Positions 1 to 4,975 of a stretch of DNA of 5,684 nucleotides are shown here, piece after piece. Location of the stretch: assembly GCA_937897265.1 (NCBI GenBank), contig CALCPT010000422.1, forward strand, positions 1 through 5,684. The letters run 5' to 3'. The DNA comes from an uncultured Alcaligenaceae bacterium (lineage in GTDB: Bacteria > Pseudomonadota > Gammaproteobacteria > Burkholderiales > Burkholderiaceae_B). The stretch's first letter is position 1. Every line of letters starts with the position of its first letter. The notes beneath the pieces are model-generated. The model was given only the letters and a program-made list of their open reading frames with translations, did no database searches and was not told where the DNA came from. The position numbers were made by a program, and so were the translations under genes.

Positions 1-1
1 G

Positions 2-151
2 TTGTCGGTGCTGCTTTATGATCGCGTCGAGGCAATGGCGTACCAACAGGCGCATTGGCTAGCGGGTGGGTTGTTGATGTTCTCGTTTGTGGTGCTGTGC
101 CTGATGCAATGGTATGGCCAGCGCTTGTCGCATCAGCGGAATGAGCCATGA
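2..151 (+). CDS. modB: Molybdate ABC transporter permease ModB, C-terminal part (5' end outside window)
   Basis: Only the last 49 codons are present, read in frame from base 2 to the TGA at 149-151. The residues LSVLLYDRVEAMAYQQAHWL are followed by a hydrophobic stretch (AGGLLMFSFVVLCLMQWYG) and a short basic, polar tail. This is the usual end of a ModB-type permease: a final cytoplasmic loop with a Y-D-x-V-E-A element, the last membrane helix, then a cytoplasmic tail. ModB forms the inner-membrane channel through which molybdate passes from the periplasmic binding protein ModA. The stop codon overlaps the start of the ATPase gene in an ATGA, so the two are translationally coupled in one operon. 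The ModB assignment leans on the ModC neighbour, because permease C-termini alone do not separate molybdate from sulfate or tungstate transporters. Confidence 0.85.
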   Translation: MSVLLYDRVEAMAYQQAHWLAGGLLMFSFVVLCLMQWYGQRLSHQRNEP

Positions 152-1314
152 TAAACGAACAGCCGTCAGCAGCCCTCACGCGGGCGAATCGCTCGCCTGA
201 GCAGCCGGTAGGCTCTCTTAAACCTGCTGATGGCGCATACGGTATCGACTTGAGTTTGACGCTCAAGCGCGGGGGCGAAGCGGCCTTTGAGTTATCTGTT
301 GATCTGACATTGCCATCATCAGGCACAACAGTCATCTTTGGGCCATCTGGCGGCGGCAAAACCACCATCTTGCGTGCCATCGCTGGGCTCGAGCCCGAGG
401 TCAAAGGCCATATCCGCATCAAGCAACAAACCTGGCAGGCACCTGGCGTTTTTGTGCCGGCGCACCAACGGCGTGTTGGTTTTGTGTTTCAGCACTCGGC
501 TCTTTTGCCACATTTGTCTGTCGAGCAAAATCTGCGTTATGGCTGGCAACGGGTAGGAGGTACAGCGGCTGAATATGCTCAATTTGTTGAGCAACTTGAT
601 TTAGCGCCCTTGTTACAACGGTCAATCGGCCAATTATCGGGTGGCGAGCGCCAGCGCGTCGCGCTTGGACGTGCGTTGCTCACCCGCCCAGATATTCTTT
701 TGCTTGACGAACCCTTAGCCGCGCTTGATGCTGCGCGCCGCTCAGAGATTTTGGGTGTTCTCGAACGTCTCAAGCAAATCACGACTATCCCGTTTTTGTA
801 CGTCACCCATGCCGTCGATGAGATGTCGCGTCTGGCAGATTATTTGGTATTGATGAAAGGCGGGCGTGTGCGCCAGGCGGGTCCGGCACTTGACGTGATG
901 AATCACCCTGAAGCACCGCTTGCCCTGCGTGACGATGCGGGCGTGGTGGTGCAGGCGACGGTGCAGCAACGTGATGCGCACGGTTTGCTCACACTGCAAA
1001 GCTCGATGGGTACGCTGTATGCCCATGGCCTCGCGCACACTCTGGGGGATCATTTACGTGTACGCATTCATGCCCGCGACGTGAGCTTGGCGCTCAGCCA
1101 CCACGCCGACACTAGTATGCTAAATATTTTGCCGGTTACCGTTCTTGCAATACGAGACGGTGCAGGGGGTCAGGCCTTGATCGAGTTGTCGACAGGTGAC
1201 CAACCCGAGCAACGCTTGCTAGCAAAGATCTCGTACGCGTCGGTGGCGCGTTTGAAAATCAAACCAGGCCTTACGCTTTGGGCGCAGATTAAAGCGGTGG
1301 CGTTGTTGGTTTAG
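148..1314 (+). CDS. modC: Molybdate ABC transporter ATP-binding protein ModC
   Basis: This 388-residue protein is the cytoplasmic ATPase that powers molybdate import through ModB. Visible ABC motifs in order are Walker A GPSGGGKT (65-72), Q-loop Q115, signature LSGGERQR (163-170), Walker B ILLLDE (183-188), D-loop ALD (192-194) and H-loop H221. Residues from about 265 to the end form a TOBE/Mop-type domain, including HARDVSLAL and a closing LWAQIKAVALLV, which are typical of ModC and distinguish it from a generic importer ATPase. The ATG overlaps the modB stop as ATGA, with a GGA at 138-140 as a possible ribosome site. The first 30 or so residues (polar, Pro- and Ser-rich) precede the point where most ModC proteins begin, but no internal start codon fits better. 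The 3' end overlaps a convergent toxin remnant by three or four bases, and no terminator is seen after it. Confidence 0.93.
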   Translation: MINEQPSAALTRANRSPEQPVGSLKPADGAYGIDLSLTLKRGGEAAFELSVDLTLPSSGTTVIFGPSGGGKTTILRAIAGLEPEVKGHIRIKQQTWQAPGVFVPAHQRRVGFVFQHSALLPHLSVEQNLRYGWQRVGGTAAEYAQFVEQLDLAPLLQRSIGQLSGGERQRVALGRALLTRPDILLLDEPLAALDAARRSEILGVLERLKQITTIPFLYVTHAVDEMSRLADYLVLMKGGRVRQAGPALDVMNHPEAPLALRDDAGVVVQATVQQRDAHGLLTLQSSMGTLYAHGLAHTLGDHLRVRIHARDVSLALSHHADTSMLNILPVTVLAIRDGAGGQALIELSTGDQPEQRLLAKISYASVARLKIKPGLTLWAQIKAVALLV

Positions 1315-1468
1315 CGAGGATATTGTTGTCGTGCGTGAAGAACACCCAGCACTTCGATTTGTGTAGTCGTAAATCGGTACACAACGATGTAGTTGGGTAA
1401 TACGACGATCTCACGAGTGCCGCCGACAAATTGTCGCGCGCATCAGCGCGCCAAACAATTTCTCGCAC
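1311..1468 (-). pseudogene. RelE/ParE-family toxin remnant with internal deletion and frameshift
   Basis: Two pieces of one toxin gene survive on the - strand in different frames. The first opens with GTG (1468-1466), which shares one base with the antitoxin stop (TAGTG), and reads VREIVWRADARDNL, a typical toxin N-terminus. The second, from about 1433 to the TAA at 1313-1311, reads QFVGGTREIVVLP then NYIVVYRFTTTQIEVLGVLHARQQYPR, the C-terminal half of RelE/ParE proteins (GTRE, NY-x-VVYR, VLHARQQYP). The frames differ and the helical middle is missing. The pieces give about 55 residues, whereas this family usually has about 90-100. Intact homologues are ribosome-dependent or gyrase-inhibiting toxins. 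This copy cannot make a full protein without recoding, so it is almost certainly inactive. The remnant ends inside the last codons of convergent modC. Confidence 0.8.
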
Positions 1469-1662
1469 TAAGCCAGTTTCCGACTTTTTAGTTCAGCTTC
1501 GTGAATGATAGCTTCAACTTCGGACATCACTTGTTCGTGATTAACCAGCGGCCTTGTGTCTTGCATCGAAGCTAATACTTTATTTTTAAACCAACTTTCA
1601 TGGTTCGTCCGAGCAAGTGTTAAGTCACTCAGGGAAGGAGGAATTGATTCAATCAGTTTCAT
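1468..1662 (-). CDS. Type II antitoxin ('stability determinant' / RelB-like), partner of a broken toxin
   Basis: The 64-residue reading from ATG 1662-1660 contains SWFKNKVLASMQDTRPLV then NHEQVMSEVEAIIHEAE. This matches the pattern W-(F/L)-x-x-K-V-x-A-S-x-x-D-x-R-P, then H-(D/E)-x-V-M-x-E, of small antitoxins often labelled stability determinant or RelB/ParD-like, which sit directly upstream of ParE/RelE toxins. The gene order here, antitoxin then overlapping toxin start, fits. The start is uncertain. A TTG at 1698 adds 12 residues and has AAAGG close upstream, but the ATG puts the conserved Trp at residue 24, where I would expect it in homologues. The frame has no stops, so the antitoxin may still be made, as an orphan that could act as a DNA-binding regulator or neutralise related toxins elsewhere. 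The DUF4239 gene ends 114 bp upstream with no terminator seen between. Confidence 0.72.
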   Translation of the reverse strand: MKLIESIPPSLSDLTLARTNHESWFKNKVLASMQDTRPLVNHEQVMSEVEAIIHEAELKSRKLA

Positions 1663-1776
1663 GAGATCAGGATACACCTGTTGAAGCAAGATATTCAAGT
1701 TACCTTTGGTAAAGATTTGTTAGCAAATATTTCTCGCTTGTTCAGCGGGTGTTTTGTTTAACTATCAGCGACGTCT

Positions 1777-2580
1777 TTACGGGCCTGTTTTTTTCATCAC
1801 TTGCAAACGCTGCAGCGCCTCTTCAATTGGCAAAGGAGACACGTAATCTAAGGCAGCAAATGGGTTTTGCTGCGTGTAAACAACTAAAAGTGAGATGAGC
1901 GTCAACCAGAGCAGCGTAAACGTTGAAACTATTTGCATAGGGCGCTTAGAAATCGCACTCAAAGACAGCACCGTGACCGCAACGGTTAACAAGAAAAGAA
2001 CCAACCCAAGCCGAGGGTAACCGATCGTATAACGACTGGCTTCGACACGGAGAAGACGTTGCTCTCTGACTCGACCCGACAACAACATAAGTTGGTTTGT
2101 CATAATCGGGCTTAAAAGCTGTTGATTTTGGGGGTGCGAGGCAATATCAGATATTCGAGTCAAAGGTCCCAGAGCTGACGATTCGTTCGTACTAAAAGAA
2201 ACGCTAGTCGGGCGACGCATCTCAGGCCACTCTTTTTGCAGGACGTCTCGGGTGTACTGTTGCACCGATGCCATTAGCGGAACGCCGACCCGATCGTCGA
2301 GGCTGAGTGAGATTCGGCCAAGTGTGCGCAACGCGTCAGCTTCGACCATGATGGCACCTCGCGCTCGCAAATGCACTTGCGTAACATCGCTAAACACAAA
2401 GGCGATGCTCAGTGACAAGAAGATCACGCTCCCGAGATTGATATTTTGGATGCCACCAAACATATCCACCAACTTTGTATGCCAAAACGGATGAAAGGTA
2501 ATGTAGGCAATAAAAAAGGCGAGTAATAACGAGAAGGCGGTGAGTCCGAATGCAAGTAAAAAAAAGTACGAGATGCTCAT
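1777..2580 (-). CDS. DUF4239 (bestrophin-like domain) membrane protein of unknown function
   Basis: This 267-residue protein has four hydrophobic segments, at about 3-27, 49-66, 190-210 and 216-236, with a 120-residue soluble region between the second and third. It ends with QQNPFAALDYVSPLPIEEALQRL. Two helices at each end, a long central polar domain and a final NPF...VSP-x-P-(F/I)-x-x-AL element are characteristic of the DUF4239 family, which has been noted as bestrophin-like; no reaction or transport substrate is established for it. The length fits the family. The central part has the expected E-A-(D/N)-x-L-R-x-L-x-R-(I/L) region (80-90) before a predicted helical domain. ATG 2580-2578 has AGAGG at 2595-2591 with 10 bases spacing. 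A possible 8-codon upstream ORF ends right at this site. The neighbours give no functional clue. Confidence 0.8.
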   Translation of the reverse strand: MSISYFFLLAFGLTAFSLLLAFFIAYITFHPFWHTKLVDMFGGIQNINLGSVIFLSLSIAFVFSDVTQVHLRARGAIMVEADALRTLGRISLSLDDRVGVPLMASVQQYTRDVLQKEWPEMRRPTSVSFSTNESSALGPLTRISDIASHPQNQQLLSPIMTNQLMLLSGRVREQRLLRVEASRYTIGYPRLGLVLFLLTVAVTVLSLSAISKRPMQIVSTFTLLWLTLISLLVVYTQQNPFAALDYVSPLPIEEALQRLQVMKKTGP

Positions 2581-2589
2581 TTAAACTTT

Positions 2590-2640
2590 GCCTCTTAGAG
2601 GGTGCGATCGCTAGAGGCCATTCTTACTCCTCGAGAGGAG
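2590..2640 (-). promoter_or_regulatory. Candidate translational attenuator in the DUF4239 leader
   Basis: In the - strand transcript, GCCUCU (2618-2613, codons 2 and 3 of the short leader ORF) is the exact complement of AGAGGC (2595-2590), which contains the ribosome site of the DUF4239 gene. The leader ORF's own ribosome site can pair with CUCCU just upstream (2640-2636 with 2631-2627), a 5-bp stem with a 4-base loop. A ribosome on the leader ORF would open the stem that hides the downstream site. These complementarities are visible directly; the regulatory reading is inference. Confidence 0.35.
2595..2621 (-). CDS. Possible 8-residue leader ORF (MASSDRTL) upstream of the DUF4239 gene
   Basis: A short ORF starts with ATG at 2621-2619, five bases after a strong Shine-Dalgarno sequence GAGGAG (2632-2627), and encodes MASSDRTL before TAA at 2597-2595. 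Its stop codon abuts the AGAGG ribosome site of the DUF4239 gene, and 14 bases separate its stop from the next ATG. The ribosome site is better than that of the large gene. It is in a different frame from the gene it precedes. An ORF this short can arise by chance and no homology can be assessed, so this is a candidate leader peptide rather than a demonstrated gene. Confidence 0.3.
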   Translation of the reverse strand: MASSDRTL

Positions 2641-2770
2641 GTTGAATTAGACTTAGCTTTTTTAGGTTTTTCGCTTTTTTAACCGGAACGGCTTACCCCC
2701 GCAAAGCCTTTTTTAGACAAAAAATACGCAAACTTACACAAAGCATAAGCAACACACTTCAGTGCGAAGC

Positions 2771-2796
2771 AATAAAAAACCACCCGCAGGTGGTTT
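2771..2796 (-). terminator. Intrinsic terminator of the tRNA-Ser transcript
   Basis: Read on the - strand this is an 8-bp perfect stem, AAACCACC / GGTGGTTT (2796-2789 and 2784-2777), with a TGCG loop, followed by a T tract (TTTTTTATT, which overlaps the end of the stem). It stands about 100 bases after the 3' end of tRNA-Ser on the same strand. On the + strand the sequence after the stem is not T-rich, so it is directional. Confidence 0.85.
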
Positions 2797-2830
2797 GATG
2801 AGTACTGCTATTTCGATGAATACTGCTCAT
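2797..2830. repeat. Two-copy imperfect direct repeat, 18-bp period
   Basis: GATGAGTACTGCT (2797-2809) recurs as GATGAATACTGCT (2815-2827), 12 of 13 bases identical and 18 bp apart. It lies in the trailer of the tRNA-Ser transcript immediately before the terminator hairpin. The outer GATGAG and CTCATC (2826-2831) are also inverted complements, so the unit could fold. Confidence 0.7.
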
Positions 2831-2843
2831 CCCCCGTTAATGG

Positions 2844-2888
2844 GGTAGAGCCGGTAGAGCCGGTAGAGCCTAGAGCCGAGCCAGAGCC
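2844..2888. repeat. 9-bp tandem repeat GGTAGAGCC with decaying copies
   Basis: GGTAGAGCC is present three times without gaps (2844-2852, 2853-2861, 2862-2870), then shortened copies TAGAGCC (2871-2877), GAGCC (2878-2882) and AGAGCC (2883-2888). On the transcribed strand of tRNA-Ser the unit reads GGCTCTACC and begins about 9 bases after the tRNA 3' end. The graded decay points to replication slippage. Confidence 0.8.
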
Positions 2889-2896
2889 CCTAGTTT

Positions 2897-2986
2897 TGGC
2901 GGAAGCGGTGAGATTCGAACTCACGGAGGGCGTGAACCCTCGCCGGTTTTCAAGACCGGTGCCTTAAACCGCTCGGCCACGCTTCC
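2897..2986 (-). tRNA. tRNA-Ser(UGA)
   Basis: The - strand folds as a 90-base class II tRNA. The acceptor stem is GGAAGCG (2986-2980) paired with CGCTTCC, then discriminator G and an encoded CCA (2899-2897). The D arm contains GGCCGAGCGGTTTAAGGC, the anticodon stem CCGGT/ACCGG encloses CTTGAAA with anticodon UGA, a long variable arm (GCGAGGGTTCACGCCCTCCGT) follows, and the T arm contains GTTCGAATC. The long variable arm and anticodon identify serine, reading UCA and by wobble other UCN codons. It is divergent from the quinone oxidoreductase gene with 59 bp between, and an intrinsic terminator follows about 100 bases downstream. Confidence 0.97.
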
Positions 2987-3045
2987 TTTTCTTGAAGGGA
3001 TGCATAATAAACGATTTACCGATAAATGTTTTTGAGGCAATCAAG

Positions 3046-4026
3046 ATGCGTGCAATAGAAATTACAACTCCCGGCGGTCCTGAAGTGTTGGTACCCACCA
3101 CTCGACCTATGCCTGAAGCGGGCCGCGGCGAGGTGTTGATCAAAGTTGAGGCTGCAGGCATCAATCGCCCCGACGTCTTTCAGCGTATGGGTCAATATGC
3201 CCCGCCACCGGGTACCACTGATTTGCCCGGGCTTGAAGTGGCCGGCGAGATTGTGAGTGGTGATGTGGGAAACAGCGGTTTCAAAATCGGTGACAAAGTC
3301 TGCGCCTTGGTAGCGGGTGGTGGGTACGCCGAGTACTGTGCCGCGCCCATTGAGCAGTGTTTACCAGTGCCTAAGGGTTTATCGATGATTGAGGCAGCCG
3401 GTTTGCCTGAAACGTATTTCACGGTCTGGAGCAACGTGTTTGATCGCGGGCAACTCACCGCCGGTGAAAGTTTGCTGGTGCACGGCGGCGCAAGCGGTAT
3501 TGGTACCACTGCGGTGCAGTTGGCTAGCGCCTTAGGGCACGCCGTGTATGCCACCGTCGGTAGCGACGAGCGCGCGCGTGCCGTCGAGGCTTTGGGCGCA
3601 GCCAAAGGCATCAATTACAAGACGCAGGATTTTGTTGAAGAAGTGAATGCTTTGACTCAAAAGAAGGGCGTCAATGTCATTTTGGATATGGTCGCGGGCG
3701 ATTACATCGGGCGCGAACTGAAGTGCTTGGCTGACGATGGGCGTATTGTATTGATCGCAACGCTAGGAGGCAGTAAGTCAACCTTCAATTCTTCCGAACT
3801 GATGCGTCGGCGTCTGACGATTACTGGCTCGACCCTACGCCCACGTCCGGTTGCGTTTAAGGCCGAGATTGCCCGCGCTTTGCAACAGCATGTCTGGCCT
3901 TTGCTCACTGCAGGCAAGATTAAGCCCGTGATTTTTAAGACTTTGCCGCTTGAGCAGGCTGCCCAAGGTCACGCCATGATGGAAGCGGGCGAACAAATCG
4001 GCAAAATCATCCTGACAACTAGCTAA
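3046..4026 (+). CDS. PIG3-type NAD(P)H quinone oxidoreductase (zinc-independent MDR family)
   Basis: This 326-residue protein belongs to the medium-chain dehydrogenase/reductase superfamily, in the quinone oxidoreductase branch similar to human PIG3 (TP53I3). It should transfer hydride from NADPH to quinones or related carbonyl compounds in the cytoplasm. The N-terminal GroES-like domain carries AGINRPDVFQRMG (38-49) and PGLEVAGEI (61-69). The nucleotide-binding domain has the glycine motif GGASGIGTTAVQ (147-158). PETYFTVWSN (121-130) and GSTLRPR (261-267) are hallmarks of the PIG3 group. Catalytic and structural zinc ligands of alcohol dehydrogenases are absent. I chose ATG 3046 because MRAIEITTPGGPEVL is the usual N-terminus and GAGG (3034-3037) sits 8 bases upstream; a TTG at 2992 would add 18 residues without family support. 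The physiological substrate is unknown. The gap to tpiA is 155 bp, so joint transcription is uncertain. Confidence 0.92.
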   Translation: MRAIEITTPGGPEVLVPTTRPMPEAGRGEVLIKVEAAGINRPDVFQRMGQYAPPPGTTDLPGLEVAGEIVSGDVGNSGFKIGDKVCALVAGGGYAEYCAAPIEQCLPVPKGLSMIEAAGLPETYFTVWSNVFDRGQLTAGESLLVHGGASGIGTTAVQLASALGHAVYATVGSDERARAVEALGAAKGINYKTQDFVEEVNALTQKKGVNVILDMVAGDYIGRELKCLADDGRIVLIATLGGSKSTFNSSELMRRRLTITGSTLRPRPVAFKAEIARALQQHVWPLLTAGKIKPVIFKTLPLEQAAQGHAMMEAGEQIGKIILTTS

Positions 4027-4094
4027 CATCAGCTCGAAAATGGGTTAACGGAGCGAGCGGAAACCCTACCTGCCCATCGGGAGGAAGTTAAGAC

Positions 4095-4124
4095 TTTCCG
4101 CAATACGGTATGACAGGATACAAT
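4095..4124 (+). promoter_or_regulatory. Weak sigma-70-like promoter candidate for tpiA-secG
   Basis: TACAAT (4119-4124) matches the -10 consensus at five of six bases. The best -35 partner, TTTCCG (4095-4100), matches only three of six, with an 18-bp spacer. It lies 57 bases upstream of the tpiA ATG. The surrounding 155-bp spacer has no T-tailed hairpin to end transcription of the preceding gene, so readthrough could also serve tpiA. Confidence 0.3.
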
Positions 4125-4181
4125 CTTGGGTTATCCCGACTTTATGTCGCAGGTTTTGCTTAAACAGCAGGGTTGTATTCG

Positions 4182-4925
4182 ATGACGATCTCTCGTACGC
4201 GCTTGGTAATGGGTAACTGGAAAATGCACGGCAATTTGGCTGACAATGCCAAGCTGCTTGCAGGCTTGTGCGCCGGTGCCGGTTCGATTGCCGCAGGCAC
4301 GCAGCTTGCAGTCTGTGTGCCTTTCCCGTATCTGGCACAAGCAAGCGAAGCCTTAAAAGGTTCGGCCGTGGCTTGGGGCGCGCAAGATGTCAGCGCGCAG
4401 GCTCAGGGGGCGTTCACCGGCGAAGTGTCTGGCGCGATGCTTAAGGATTTTGCCTGTCGCTATGCCTTGGTTGGCCACTCTGAGCGGCGTTCTTTGCATG
4501 GTGAGTCGGATCAGTTGGTCGCTGCTAAAGCTAAGGCGGCATTAGCGTCTGGCCTGACACCTGTGGTGTGTGTGGGTGAGTCGCTGGCTGAGCGTGATGC
4601 CAATCAAGTGATGGCTGTCATTCAGCGGCAATTAGCCCCAGTGCTGGCGTTAGGCGCCGAGGCTGTTAATAAAATTGTCGTTGCGTATGAGCCCGTTTGG
4701 GCGATTGGCACGGGCCGTACGGCAACTCCAGAGCAGGCGCAAGAGGTACACGCTGCGATTCGGGCTGCTTTGCAGGCGATTGGTGCCGGTCAGGTTCAAA
4801 TTTTGTATGGTGGCAGTGTGAAAGCTGCGAATGCCGCTAGTTTGTTTGCGATGCCAGATATCGACGGTGCGTTAGTCGGTGGGGCATCTTTGGTGGCTGA
4901 AGATTTTCTGGCGATTGCGGCGTAA
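4182..4925 (+). CDS. tpiA: Triosephosphate isomerase
   Basis: This 247-residue cytoplasmic enzyme interconverts dihydroxyacetone phosphate and glyceraldehyde 3-phosphate in glycolysis and gluconeogenesis. All active-site elements are present: N12 and K14 in GNWKMHGN, the electrophilic H99 in LVGHSERR, the catalytic base E170 in VAYEPVWAIGTG, the flexible loop 6 lid (about 171-181), and the phosphate-binding segments YGGSVKAAN (209-217) and GALVGGASL (229-237). The length is that of a normal TIM barrel with no gaps. ATG 4182 is preceded by AGGG (4169-4172) at 9 bases. A TTG nine bases upstream would add three residues without reason. secG follows after 50 bp with no terminator, the common Burkholderiales order tpiA-secG-tRNA-Leu-nuo. 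Confidence 0.97.
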   Translation: MTISRTRLVMGNWKMHGNLADNAKLLAGLCAGAGSIAAGTQLAVCVPFPYLAQASEALKGSAVAWGAQDVSAQAQGAFTGEVSGAMLKDFACRYALVGHSERRSLHGESDQLVAAKAKAALASGLTPVVCVGESLAERDANQVMAVIQRQLAPVLALGAEAVNKIVVAYEPVWAIGTGRTATPEQAQEVHAAIRAALQAIGAGQVQILYGGSVKAANAASLFAMPDIDGALVGGASLVAEDFLAIAA

Positions 4926-4975
4926 GGCAGCAGTCGCAGTGATGAGTTTGGTCGTTTAGTTTTCGGAGTCTCTCA

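Larger units (their letters stand above)
2581..2896. other. 316-bp gene-free region between the DUF4239 gene and tRNA-Ser
   Basis: No convincing larger coding region is visible here on either strand. From left to right it contains the candidate leader ORF and its pairing segments (2590-2640), a run of A/T tracts with GCTTTTTTA twice and a related copy (2656-2716), an A-rich stretch to about 2760, the terminator of tRNA-Ser (2771-2796), an 18-bp-period duplication (2797-2830), a small CCCC/GGGG hairpin (2831-2845) and a 9-bp tandem repeat (2844-2888). The promoter of the DUF4239 gene must lie in its left half, but no strong -35/-10 pair stands out. Confidence 0.7.

Noticed and set aside
1699..1776. 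Possible further coding sequence between the DUF4239 gene and the antitoxin
   Set aside because: Frames are broken by stops and no recognisable protein segment appears; at most it is leader sequence of the antitoxin.
2690..2714. Possible + strand terminator GGCTT / AAGCC followed by six T
   Set aside because: The stem is only five pairs with a nine-base loop, and no + strand gene precedes it.
2683..2760. -35/-10 pair on the - strand for the DUF4239 gene (TTGTGT then TCTAAA, 18-bp spacer)
   Set aside because: Only three of six and four of six consensus matches in an AT-rich region where such matches arise by chance.
2797..2888. CRISPR-like array
   Set aside because: The units are 9 and 13 bp, without spacers of regular unique sequence and without cas genes; these are simple tandem repeats.
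2992..3045. Upstream TTG start extending the quinone oxidoreductase by 18 residues
   Set aside because: The extension has no family resemblance, starts 6 bases from tRNA-Ser, and the ATG at 3046 has a good ribosome site and the normal N-terminus.
4041..4062. GGGTT / AACCC inverted repeat after the quinone oxidoreductase as a terminator
   Set aside because: It has a long unpaired loop and no T tract, so it is not a convincing terminator.
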